Assembly: GCA_964487605.1 (NCBI GenBank)
Contig: CAZARU010000032.1
Location: forward strand, 1-64,000
Direction of reading: 5' to 3'
Source of the DNA: JAJDAH01 sp964487605
GTDB taxonomy: Bacteria > Myxococcota_A > Polyangia > Polyangiales > Polyangiaceae
DNA length: 64,000 nt
Shown here: in pieces, positions 43,645 to 51,225 of the stretch
Layout of the letters: each line of letters opens with the position of its first letter
Position numbering within the stretch: the first letter of the stretch is position 1
Made by a program: the position numbers and the translations under genes
The notes under the pieces: model-generated
Told to the model about the DNA's origin: nothing
Databases searched by the model: none
The model's input: only the letters and a program-made list of their open reading frames with translations

Positions 43645-45929
43645 GGAGTCTCCTTTGCAAGGTCCTTCAGCTCACGGAGTCGGTAGTCGGGGGACGAGAC
43701 GCCGGCGGGCGTCGGCGCGCTCGGGGCTTCCTGCGGCGCCTTCGGAGTTCGCGCCGCGCCGGGCGATTTCGAGCGCGAGACCCTGGGGAGCGGCGTCGCC
43801 ACGCTGGCGGTGGCCTCCGGGGAGGCCGCGGGCGTCACCGCGATCTGCGGGAGCTGCGGGTCCGGTACTTCCACGACGGGCGCCGGTGCCGGCGCCGCAG
43901 GGGGCGCGCTCCGCGGACCGGCCGTCGTGCGCAGGAGCAGGAAGCCGCTGACGAACAGCACCAGGAGGCCTGCCGCCGTGGCCACGACCCGCGCGGTTCG
44001 GTGGTTCGGTAGCGCGGGCGGCGGCGCGACGCCCTGTCGCGCATCATCGAGCGCGGCGGCCAGCTCGCGTGCCGAACCGAAGCGCTGGTGCGGCTCCTTG
44101 GCGAGGCACCTCAGGATCACGCGCTCGAGCGCCGCCGAGATCTCCCTGTCGGGCGCGCGCCGCTTCGGCGCCATCGGCGCTTCCGCCAGGTGGCGCGCGA
44201 TGAGCCGACCCGCATCGCCGTCCTCGAAGACCGCGAAGCCCGTGACCATCTCGTACAGCACACAGCCCAGGCCGTACACGTCGGAGCGGGACCCGAGGTT
44301 GTCACCGGTGATCTGCTCGGGACTCATGTACCTCGGCGTACCGAGGACGATGCCCGGCAGCGTGAGCGATGCGGGGAGCCGAGAGAGCGTCTTCTTCGCC
44401 ACGGCGTCGCTCTGGGCGCTGCTGACGTCTACCGGCCGCGCCGTGCCGAAGTCCACGAGCTTGACCAGCCATCGGCCGTCCGCGCGTCGGACCAGGAACA
44501 TGTTGGCGGGCTTGACGTCCCGGTGGACGTACCCGCGCTCGTGCACTGCCGCGAGCGCGTCGCACGCGCTGACGGCAATGTCGATGGCGTCGTCCGGCTC
44601 GAGCACACGCTGGCGATTGAGCAGCTCGCGCACGGTCTCCCCCTCGAGCAGCTCCATGGCGATGAAGTGCGTGCCGTCGTCATCGACGGTCGTCTCGTAG
44701 ACCTCGGTGATGCCAGGGTGTCGGATGCCGGCGATGAGCTTGGCTTCGCGGTGGAGGCGATCGGCGTGGCGCTCGTCGCCGTTCGGGGACGCGGTGAGGA
44801 TCTTGACGGCCACCGGCCGATCCAGGTCCAGCTGGACGGCCGAGAAGACGACCGACGCGCCGCCGTCACCGATCTTGTCCACCAGGCGATACCGACCCCC
44901 GACCACCGACCCCGGCCCGAGGGGGCGCTGGCTGCTGCGCAGCGTGCTCCGCTCATCTGCGGGGCTCGACGGGGGGGGCGGCGCGTCCGCGGTCTGCAGC
45001 GCCGCGCCCGTGACGTCGCTGCTGACCCCGCGTCGGACGAGCCAGCGCGACAGTGCTGCCTGGAACTGGTCCAGCGATGGCCATCGCGCATCGCGATTCT
45101 TCGCGAGGCCGCGGGCGACGATGACCCACAGGTCATCGTCCGCGGTGCAGAGCGTCGTGAGCGGTGGGGGTTCCTCCTTGACGATGGCGCGGAGCACCTC
45201 CGCCGTGTCGTCGCCGTCGAACGGATACTGCCCCGTCATGGTTTCGTAGAGCGTGACGGCGAACGCCCAGACGTCCGCGCGAAGGTCGACGTCGTCGTCG
45301 CCGCGCGCCTGCTCCGGAGCCAGGTACTGCGGCGTGCCCACGGTCATGCCGGCCATGGTGAGCGCCTCGCCACCTGCGCGGAGCTTCGCGACGCCGAAGT
45401 CGAAGAGCTTGGGCTGCACGCGACCGTCGCTCATGGTCGCCAGGAACACGTTGTCCGGCTTGACGTCCCGGTGGATGATCCCCTGGCGGTGCGCTTCGGC
45501 CAGGCCGTCCGCGATCGGCAGCAGCGTCCTGACAGCCTCGACGGGGGAGAGTGGCCCGTCGCGCTCCACTCGCCGATGGAGGGGCTCGCCTTCCAGGAGC
45601 TCCATGGCGATGAAGCGTTCTCCGTCGTCGGTGATGCCCAGTTCGAAGACGCGGACCACGGCGGAGTGCGCCACCCGCGCCGCCGCGCGTGCCTCCCGCA
45701 GCAGGCGTTCCTCCAGCTTCACCGACGCGAACGGCGGCCGCACGAGCTTGAGCGCTACCTGGACGTCCAGGGTGTGGTTGTGCGCGGCCCAGACGCTGCC
45801 CATCCCTCCCTCGCCGAGTGGCGCCAGGAGCTGGTAGCGCCCGTCGATCCACTGACCTCGCACGTACCCCGCACGCCGAGGGGAGTCCGCGCGCGGCGCG
45901 CTGACGAGCCCTTCCGGGGTCGCGCTCAT
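43641..45929 (-). CDS. transmembrane protein with two complete Ser/Thr kinase domains
   Basis: 762 residues. Kinase one (about 30-290) has Gly-Glu-Gly-Gly-Met-Gly-Ser-Val, an ATP Lys, His-Arg-Asp-Val-Lys-Pro-Asp-Asn, Asp-Phe-Gly and Ala-Pro-Glu. Kinase two (about 350-640) has Gly-Asp-Gly-Gly-Ala-Ser-Val-Val, Ala-Val-Lys, His-Arg-Asp-Val-Lys-Pro-Ala-Asn, Asp-Phe-Gly and Ser-Pro-Glu. A single membrane helix near 655-675 leads to a Pro/Ala-rich tail, probably periplasmic. Known: bacterial Hanks kinases usually have one catalytic domain. Both here look active, allowing one domain to phosphorylate the other or two inputs to be joined. The ATG at 45929 has GGGAG upstream; an ATG at 46031 is weaker. 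Confidence 0.9.
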   Translation of the reverse strand: MSATPEGLVSAPRADSPRRAGYVRGQWIDGRYQLLAPLGEGGMGSVWAAHNHTLDVQVALKLVRPPFASVKLEERLLREARAAARVAHSAVVRVFELGITDDGERFIAMELLEGEPLHRRVERDGPLSPVEAVRTLLPIADGLAEAHRQGIIHRDVKPDNVFLATMSDGRVQPKLFDFGVAKLRAGGEALTMAGMTVGTPQYLAPEQARGDDDVDLRADVWAFAVTLYETMTGQYPFDGDDTAEVLRAIVKEEPPPLTTLCTADDDLWVIVARGLAKNRDARWPSLDQFQAALSRWLVRRGVSSDVTGAALQTADAPPPPSSPADERSTLRSSQRPLGPGSVVGGRYRLVDKIGDGGASVVFSAVQLDLDRPVAVKILTASPNGDERHADRLHREAKLIAGIRHPGITEVYETTVDDDGTHFIAMELLEGETVRELLNRQRVLEPDDAIDIAVSACDALAAVHERGYVHRDVKPANMFLVRRADGRWLVKLVDFGTARPVDVSSAQSDAVAKKTLSRLPASLTLPGIVLGTPRYMSPEQITGDNLGSRSDVYGLGCVLYEMVTGFAVFEDGDAGRLIARHLAEAPMAPKRRAPDREISAALERVILRCLAKEPHQRFGSARELAAALDDARQGVAPPPALPNHRTARVVATAAGLLVLFVSGFLLLRTTAGPRSAPPAAPAPAPVVEVPDPQLPQIAVTPAASPEATASVATPLPRVSRSKSPGAARTPKAPQEAPSAPTPAGVSSPDYRLRELKDLAKETP

Positions 45930-46057
45930 GTCTTCGCTCCCGCGGGGTCGCCCGTCGGGTGTCTCGCCGCCATTGCCGCTGCTCCTGCTCCGAGGGCGTG
46001 GCGCCGTGTCCAGCGGAACCGACGACCTCACGCATCAAGGTGGCGCGTCGCACGAGC

Positions 46058-46090
46058 CGACGTGAGCGTCTTTTTTCGACACCCCCGTCG
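46058..46090 (-). promoter_or_regulatory. 33-bp paired-dyad element, copy A
   Basis: On the minus strand: CGACGGGGGTGTCG, six variable bases, GACGCTCACGTCG. Two short dyads (CGAC-N6-GTCG and GACG-N4-CGTC) lie in a fixed order, with outer arms CGACG/CGTCG. It lies 15 bases after the stop of the upstream kinase gene and 128 bases before the tandem-kinase ATG. The copy at 51182-51214 has the same length with differences only in the central six bases. Inferred: a regulator-binding site or specialised promoter. Confidence 0.6.
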
Positions 46091-46105
46091 GGCACGCTCT
46101 TCGAG

Positions 46106-47635
46106 CTAGCGATAGGGATTCGACTTCGAGATGCCGGGCGCGGTCGGTTCCGCCGCTGTCGGCGCCGTGGGTGGAGTCGTCGGAGCCGTGGGAAGAGCGG
46201 CGGTCGGCGCGACGGGCGCCGCGGGCGGTGGTGGTGGTGTCCTCTCGGGTGGGAGCGGGCGCGCCTCCCGGGCGAGCGGCGCCGGGCTCGAGCGCACCGC
46301 CGTCGTGGTGGGGTGGGTGGGTGCAGGGCCAGCATCGCGCGCGGACGCGCTCGGAGCGGCAACGACCGTCGGGCTGGCGATGCCGGTGCGTCGATCCGTC
46401 GACGCGACGGGCATTGCGTCGCTCTCCGTGTCGTTCGACTCGAGCGCAGGGGTCGGGCGCGTGAGGTTCCAGCCGGCCGCGCCGGCGCCGGCCAGGAGGA
46501 TCCCGCCGATCAAGAGGCGCGCCCAAGGCGGACGACTCATCGGGAGTGTCGTCAGACCGTCCGGGGTGCCGCCCCAGGTGGTGTCCGTCTCGGACCCCCT
46601 GGCGCGCTCGACCACGAGCGGTAGCGCCGTGTGCGTCACTCGGTCGTCTTGCGAGGCGAGGGCCTCCGCGATGCGCTCACGCCGCTTCGCGAGGTCGCTG
46701 GCCAGGAGGCCGTCCAGAAACTGCGCGACCTCGCCGTGACTCGCGATCCAGCCCGTGTCCCGTCCCACCGCTTCGATGGCGTCGGCCATGTCGCGCGCGC
46801 TCTGGAAGCGGTCGGCAGGATCGAGCGCGCAGGCGCGCATGACGATTCGCTCGACCTGGGGCGCGACGGTCACGCCGCTCGAGGACAGCGAGGGCACACC
46901 CTCCAGAATCTGCGCGACGAGCTGGCCCTCGCTCCCCTCGGGCCACGGATCCCTGCCCGCCAGCGCGATCCAGAGCGTCAGTCCCAGCGCGTACACGTCG
47001 AGCGTCGGTCCGACGGGCTCGCGCTTCAGGTACTCGCGCGGCAGGTACAGCAGCTTTCCGACCAGGTAGCGAGTGTCCGTGGACACCGACGCGACTGCGC
47101 TCTTGGCGATGCCGAAGTCGGCGAGGCGGGCGACGCCGTCCTTGCCGATGAGGACGTTCTGAAGGCTCACGTCCCGATGCAGGATCCCGAGCGCCCTTCC
47201 GACGGCGTCGGTCGCCTGGTGCGCCGCGTGGAGCCCCGCGAGCGCATCGAGCGCGATGCGCAGGACGATCTCGGCCGGGATGGTGCGCCCCTTGAGGCCG
47301 GCTCGATCGACGACCTCGTCGAGGCTCGCACCCTCGACGTAGTCGAGCACGAGAAATAGACCCTCCTCGTCTTCGCCCACCTGGTGAATGCCCACGACGT
47401 TTGCGTGGTGAACCGACGCGACGGTCTTCGCTTCGTCCAGGAAGCGCCTCACGGCGAGCTCCTCCGACAGCATGTGGCGGTGGAGGCGCTTGACGACCAC
47501 CAGGCGCTCGAAGCCGCCGATCCCCGTTGCGCGGGCGAGGACCACGACGCCCATTCCCCCTCGTCCCAGCTCGAGGATCGGCTCGTAGGAAGCGACCGGC
47601 TGGTCGCCGCGCGCGAGGGTGCTGAACGTCGTCAT
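46106..47635 (-). CDS. transmembrane Ser/Thr protein kinase
   Basis: 509 residues. Kinase domain about 18-290: Gly-Arg-Gly-Gly-Met-Gly-Val-Val, ATP Lys in Val-Val-Val-Lys-Arg, His-Arg-Asp-Val-Ser-Leu-Gln-Asn (the Ser in place of Lys after Asp-Val is frequent in myxobacterial kinases), Asp-Phe-Gly. A membrane helix near 378-395 is followed by a 110-residue Pro/Ala/Thr-rich tail, probably periplasmic. It overlaps the preceding TPR-type gene by 4 bases (ATGA), so the two form a coupled pair. The pump-like repeated Pro-Thr-Ala tail has no recognised domain. Confidence 0.9.
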   Translation of the reverse strand: MTTFSTLARGDQPVASYEPILELGRGGMGVVVLARATGIGGFERLVVVKRLHRHMLSEELAVRRFLDEAKTVASVHHANVVGIHQVGEDEEGLFLVLDYVEGASLDEVVDRAGLKGRTIPAEIVLRIALDALAGLHAAHQATDAVGRALGILHRDVSLQNVLIGKDGVARLADFGIAKSAVASVSTDTRYLVGKLLYLPREYLKREPVGPTLDVYALGLTLWIALAGRDPWPEGSEGQLVAQILEGVPSLSSSGVTVAPQVERIVMRACALDPADRFQSARDMADAIEAVGRDTGWIASHGEVAQFLDGLLASDLAKRRERIAEALASQDDRVTHTALPLVVERARGSETDTTWGGTPDGLTTLPMSRPPWARLLIGGILLAGAGAAGWNLTRPTPALESNDTESDAMPVASTDRRTGIASPTVVAAPSASARDAGPAPTHPTTTAVRSSPAPLAREARPLPPERTPPPPPAAPVAPTAALPTAPTTPPTAPTAAEPTAPGISKSNPYR

Positions 47636-48651
47636 CGCCAGCGGCCGGCAGCGACCAGCGACGCTCCGTCCGGCCGCACCACGACGGCGGCGCCCCCGGC
47701 GTCGCCCCAGCGCACGAGGGACAGCCCGATCCAGGTGGTCGCGGCACCGGCGACTGCGGTCGCCGCGAGCAGGACGTCCGTTCGTGCGACCTTCGCGCTC
47801 ACGTCGTCGACCTGGGCCCGCGAAGGGTTCGGCGGCAGATCGTCCCTGGCGCCGAGGGTCTCGAGTCCGGACCACGTCGTCACGCCGGCGAGGACGGCCG
47901 TGACGCCGAGTCCCACGTAGAACACCGTCGGTGACCAGCCGTCCTCGTCGCGCGGCGTCGGCGGCGGAGTGTCGGACCGGGGGTGACGTGCCGCTCGGGC
48001 CGGAGCAGGCTCGCGCGCGGGCGGTGCGCTCGCGAGCGCACCAGGGAGCGAGCCGGCGGACTCGCTGACGCGCGCGTGCTCCGTCTTCTCCCCCGTCTTC
48101 GGCGCGTGCACGACGATTCGGTAGCTCGTCCCCGGCGCGGCCTGGAAACGGTGCGTCGTCTCGGTCCCGTCGCTGGCGGTGGCCAGCACGACGTGGCTCC
48201 CCGGCAGCCCGTAGTGATCTCCCGGGTCCACCGGGATGCCATCGAGGGTGAGCGCGCAGGGTGCGGGTTCGCAGTCCAGGGTGAGACGCGCGAGCTTGGG
48301 AGCGACGGTCGTCAGCGCGTCGCGCGCCTGACGGGCAAGGGCGGCCGCCGTCGCGCCGCGCGAAAGCGCTGCCAGCGCCACTCGCGCCACCAGGAGGTGA
48401 TCCTGGGCCCGCGTCGCGGCGTTGAGCGCGTTCGTCAGGGCCTCGTCGTTCGGCAGGGCCTCGTGCGCGCGCCAGAACGAGAGCGCCGCCGCTCGGTATT
48501 CCGCCTGCTCGAAGAGGCGGACGCCCTCGTCGAAGGCGTCTGCGGCTCGCCCGCGCGCGGCGGCGTCCTGCGCGAGTACGGGTGGCGAGGCAAGCGCACC
48601 GGCGAGCGCGATGAGGAGCGTGCTCGCCCGCGCGCCCGAGCGCGTGCCATA
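47632..48651 (-). CDS. TPR/PEGA-like exported protein, start unresolved
   Basis: About 335 residues. A convincing signal (Leu-Leu-Ile-Ala-Leu-Ala-Gly, cut after Val-Leu-Ala) is followed by TPR-like helices (about 35-115), a PEGA-like beta domain (Leu-Thr-Leu-Asp-Gly-Ile-Pro-Val-Asp-Pro-Gly, about 135-200), a Pro/Ala linker and two membrane helices near the end. No ATG, GTG or TTG lies in frame near the signal: the obvious ATG (48650) is one base out of frame. Either an indel near 48630 or a rare start codon is involved, so the 5' end is approximate. It is coupled to the kinase gene downstream, mirroring the kinase/PEGA pair at 42.7-45.9 kb. Confidence 0.7.
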   Translation of the reverse strand, partial: YGTRSGARASTLLIALAGALASPPVLAQDAAARGRAADAFDEGVRLFEQAEYRAAALSFWRAHEALPNDEALTNALNAATRAQDHLLVARVALAALSRGATAAALARQARDALTTVAPKLARLTLDCEPAPCALTLDGIPVDPGDHYGLPGSHVVLATASDGTETTHRFQAAPGTSYRIVVHAPKTGEKTEHARVSESAGSLPGALASAPPAREPAPARAARHPRSDTPPPTPRDEDGWSPTVFYVGLGVTAVLAGVTTWSGLETLGARDDLPPNPSRAQVDDVSAKVARTDVLLAATAVAGAATTWIGLSLVRWGDAGGAAVVVRPDGASLVAAGRWR

Positions 48652-48653
48652 CT
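48648..48653 (+). promoter_or_regulatory. -10 box CATACT, leaderless start
   Basis: CATACT ends 8 bases before the ATG at 48662. The box overlaps the 5' end of the divergent TPR-type gene. Confidence 0.4.
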
Positions 48654-48661
48654 TCGCGGCG

Positions 48662-49399
48662 ATGCGATGGATCGTCGGGTGCGGCGTGGTGGCGACGGTG
48701 GCGGGGTGCGCCCTGGTCGTCGGCGACCTGCCCGAGCCCAAGGGGGAAGGCGCCGGCGGCGCCGCGGCGCGGGACGCGTCCGTCGAGGCGGCCGTGGGCG
48801 GATCCTCGGCGGGGCACGCAGGCGCCGGAGGCGCGGGAGCCGGTGGAGCGCCGTCCAACGAAGCCGGAGATGCACCGACGGGCGGAGGCTCGGGCGGTTC
48901 GACGGGTGGCGCTGCGGGGACGACCGCCGCCGGTGCCGCCGGTGACGGAAGCGGGGCGACGGGCGGTGCGGCCGCCGCAGGGGGCACCGGTGGCACGGCG
49001 GGTGTCGCGGGGTCTGGCACGGGGGGAGCTGCAGCGTGCGGCGCCGTGTGCGACTGCGACGGGGATGGCGTCATGGCGAAGGGGGCTTGTGGCGGACTGG
49101 ACTGCGATGACGATGACAGGGACGTTCGCCCCAATCAAACCACGTATTTCCCCGTCGCTGCAGCCAGCCTTGCCGTCGGCTTCGACTACGACTGCAGCGG
49201 AGCGCCCGATCGGGATCCCGCGCTGGATCGCGCCGTGAACTGCAGCGGCGTCTCGCTCCTGGACTGCAACACGACGCTTCAGGGCTACTTCGGGGGGCCT
49301 CCGACGTGCGGCACCGCGGGCGCCTGGGGCACGTGCAAGAAGGGGGCACTGCTCTGCGAGCAGGACCCGATCGATCAGCGCGTCATGCGCTGCCGCTGA
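48662..49399 (+). CDS. lipoprotein with Gly-rich linker and acidic MopE-type Cys motif
   Basis: 245 residues. Lipobox Thr-Val-Ala-Gly-Cys (Cys16), about 110 residues of Gly/Ala/Ser/Thr linker, then Cys-Asp-Cys-Asp-Gly-Asp-Gly and Asp-Cys-Asp-Asp-Asp-Asp-Arg-Asp-Val (about 137-165). These match the metal-binding MopE-like calcium repeats common in myxobacterial surface proteins. A Cys-rich end follows. It is divergent from the TPR-type gene with only about 11 bases between starts, so promoter sequence of one must lie in the other. Confidence 0.75.
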   Translation: MRWIVGCGVVATVAGCALVVGDLPEPKGEGAGGAAARDASVEAAVGGSSAGHAGAGGAGAGGAPSNEAGDAPTGGGSGGSTGGAAGTTAAGAAGDGSGATGGAAAAGGTGGTAGVAGSGTGGAAACGAVCDCDGDGVMAKGACGGLDCDDDDRDVRPNQTTYFPVAAASLAVGFDYDCSGAPDRDPALDRAVNCSGVSLLDCNTTLQGYFGGPPTCGTAGAWGTCKKGALLCEQDPIDQRVMRCR

Positions 49400-49410
49400 G
49401 GGAAAACGAC

Positions 49411-49455
49411 CCGGAGGTGGGGCGGGTCGGCGGCTCCGTCCGCCCGCACCTCCGG
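49411..49455 (-). terminator. strong hairpin terminator between convergent genes
   Basis: Arms of about 15 bases (49411-49425 and 49440-49455, CCGGAGGTG core, one bulge) enclose a 14-base loop. Read on the minus strand, TCGTTTTCC follows, so it should end the Cys-rich gene's message. It may also stop the plus-strand lipoprotein transcript. Confidence 0.7.
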
Positions 49456-49480
49456 CTCGCCCGGCAGTACGGCCTGCGCT

Positions 49481-51115
49481 CTATGGACAAGCCGCGGATG
49501 CGGCCACGCAGAGGGTGTCGGCCCCGACGGAGCAGCATTTCCCGAAGGCGTTACCGTTGCCGCACGCCCAGCAATCCGAAGCGTAGATGAAGTCCGTGCA
49601 GACTCCTCCCGCGCAGGCTTCACCCGCGGCGCACCGAGTGCCGCAAGCGCCGCAGTGCGCCGGATCGGAAGCCGTGTCCACGCACGCCTTGCCGACACCC
49701 ACGTTGCACTGGGTGCGTCCCGTGCTGCACGCCGTGACGCACGCGCCGTTCTCGCAGCGCCCGTCGCCGAGGACTCCGCACTTCGCGCCGCACGCCCCGC
49801 AGTGCCGCGGGTCGCTGGCTTGATCCACGCATCCGTCGAGCCCGCAGTTGACGAGCCCGAACCCGCAAGCGTCCTTCTTGCAGGCTCCGGCTTCGCAGCG
49901 CTCGCCTTCCGCACACTTCGTGGTGCAGTTGCCGCACGCTTGCGGGTCGACGTCGGTGTCCACGCAGGCCGCGCCGGCCGGTGTGGTGCAACGCCGATCG
50001 GTGGCGCCGGTGCAGGCGACGTTGCACGCCGACGCCGAGCACGTGGGGTTTCCGGTGGTGCTGCCGGTGATGGGATCCGGGCACGACATGCCGCACGCGC
50101 CGCAGTGGTTCACGCTGGTGGCCACGTCGACGCACACGGTCCCGCACTGGGTGAGCGGACAGGTCGTGCCGCACGATCCGGACGCACAGAACTGCCCCGT
50201 CGAGCACGCGGTGTTGCAGGCGCCGCAGTGCGCGAGGCTGCTCGACGTGTCGACTTCGCAGCCGTTCGCCGCGGAGCCATCGCAGTTGCCGAAGCCGGTG
50301 TCGCAGGCGATCTGACACTGACCGGCCGCGCAGGTCGGCGTGCCGTTCACGCTGCTGCACTTGGTGCCGCAGGCGCCACAGTTGTCCACGTCGGTCATCG
50401 TGTTCACGCACTCGCCGCCGCAGAGCGTTCCCGTGGTGCAGGACGCCTCGCACGAGCCGTTCTGACACGACACGGACCCGTTGGGCGGCGCCTCGCACGC
50501 GCGTCCGCACGCGCCGCAGTTGTCCGCGTCCGCTGCGGTGTCCACGCACCCGCTGTCGCAGCGTGTCTCCCCGGAGGGGCAGGCCACGACGCACGAGCTG
50601 GCCGCGCAGACCTCGTTGGTCCCACAGGCGTCGTCGCACGCGCCACAGTGGTTCGTGTCCGCCGTCAGGTTGACGCAGACGTCGCCGCACTGCGTGAACC
50701 CGCCGTCACACTCCACGACGCACGCCCCAGCCTCGCAGGTGACGGTGCCGTCGCCGGGATCCGCGCACGCCTCGCCGCAGGCGCCGCAGTTCTCGACGTC
50801 CGTCTGGGTGTCGAGGCAGGCATCGTCGCATAGCGAGAAGCCCGTGGAGCACTCGATGCCGCACGTCCCGTCGGTGCACGTCGCCTTGCCGTCCGCCGGA
50901 ACGTCGCAAGCCTGGCCGCACTTGCCGCAGTGCAGGGGGCTGGTGTCCAGGCTCACGCACGCTCCGTCGCAGTTGATCTCGCCGACGTCGCACAGGGCCT
51001 TGCTCCCGCCGCTCCCGCCGCTCCCGCCACCCTCGTCGCCACCGCAGCCCATCCAGGGCAAACAGATGGCGGCCAAGAGGGCCCCCACCGCCTTTCTCGA
51101 GAATCGATCGTTCAT
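49481..51115 (-). CDS. Cys-rich repeat surface lipoprotein (about 11 repeats), paralogue of the 40-kb gene
   Basis: 544 residues. Lipobox Pro-Trp-Met-Gly-Cys (Cys24) and a short Gly/Ser linker precede about eleven Cys repeats with the Asn-Cys-Gly-Ala-Cys-Gly core. The last 40 residues repeat the same tail as the 40040-42667 protein: Asp-Phe-Ile-Tyr-Ala-Ser-Asp-Cys-Trp-Ala-Cys-Gly-Asn-Gly-Asn-Ala, then Cys-Cys and a final Cys-Pro. GAGGAGGAG upstream fixes the start. It has the 33-bp element 66 bases before its ATG and a terminator after it, so it is a single-gene unit. Confidence 0.88.
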   Translation of the reverse strand: MNDRFSRKAVGALLAAICLPWMGCGGDEGGGSGGSGGSKALCDVGEINCDGACVSLDTSPLHCGKCGQACDVPADGKATCTDGTCGIECSTGFSLCDDACLDTQTDVENCGACGEACADPGDGTVTCEAGACVVECDGGFTQCGDVCVNLTADTNHCGACDDACGTNEVCAASSCVVACPSGETRCDSGCVDTAADADNCGACGRACEAPPNGSVSCQNGSCEASCTTGTLCGGECVNTMTDVDNCGACGTKCSSVNGTPTCAAGQCQIACDTGFGNCDGSAANGCEVDTSSSLAHCGACNTACSTGQFCASGSCGTTCPLTQCGTVCVDVATSVNHCGACGMSCPDPITGSTTGNPTCSASACNVACTGATDRRCTTPAGAACVDTDVDPQACGNCTTKCAEGERCEAGACKKDACGFGLVNCGLDGCVDQASDPRHCGACGAKCGVLGDGRCENGACVTACSTGRTQCNVGVGKACVDTASDPAHCGACGTRCAAGEACAGGVCTDFIYASDCWACGNGNAFGKCCSVGADTLCVAASAACP

Positions 51116-51181
51116 GGTCTTGCTGCTCCTCCTCGGGCCCATGAGCGGCCCGATCGTTCAACGGTAGGAGCCGCAGAACGG

Positions 51182-51214
51182 CGACGTGAGCGTCGCTTTC
51201 CGACACCCCCGTCG
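51182..51214 (-). promoter_or_regulatory. 33-bp paired-dyad element, copy B
   Basis: Identical to copy A (46058-46090) at the outer 13 and 14 bases; only the central six differ, keeping three in common. It lies 11 bases after the stop of the upstream Cys-rich gene and 66 bases before the ATG at 51115. Confidence 0.6.
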
Positions 51215-51225
51215 AGGTGGAGGAG

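Noticed and set aside
46106..49138. One 1010-residue frame over the kinase and TPR-type genes
   Set aside because: Kinase homology begins at the ATG at 47635, and the upstream part is Arg-rich antisense or out-of-frame sequence of the TPR-type and lipoprotein genes.
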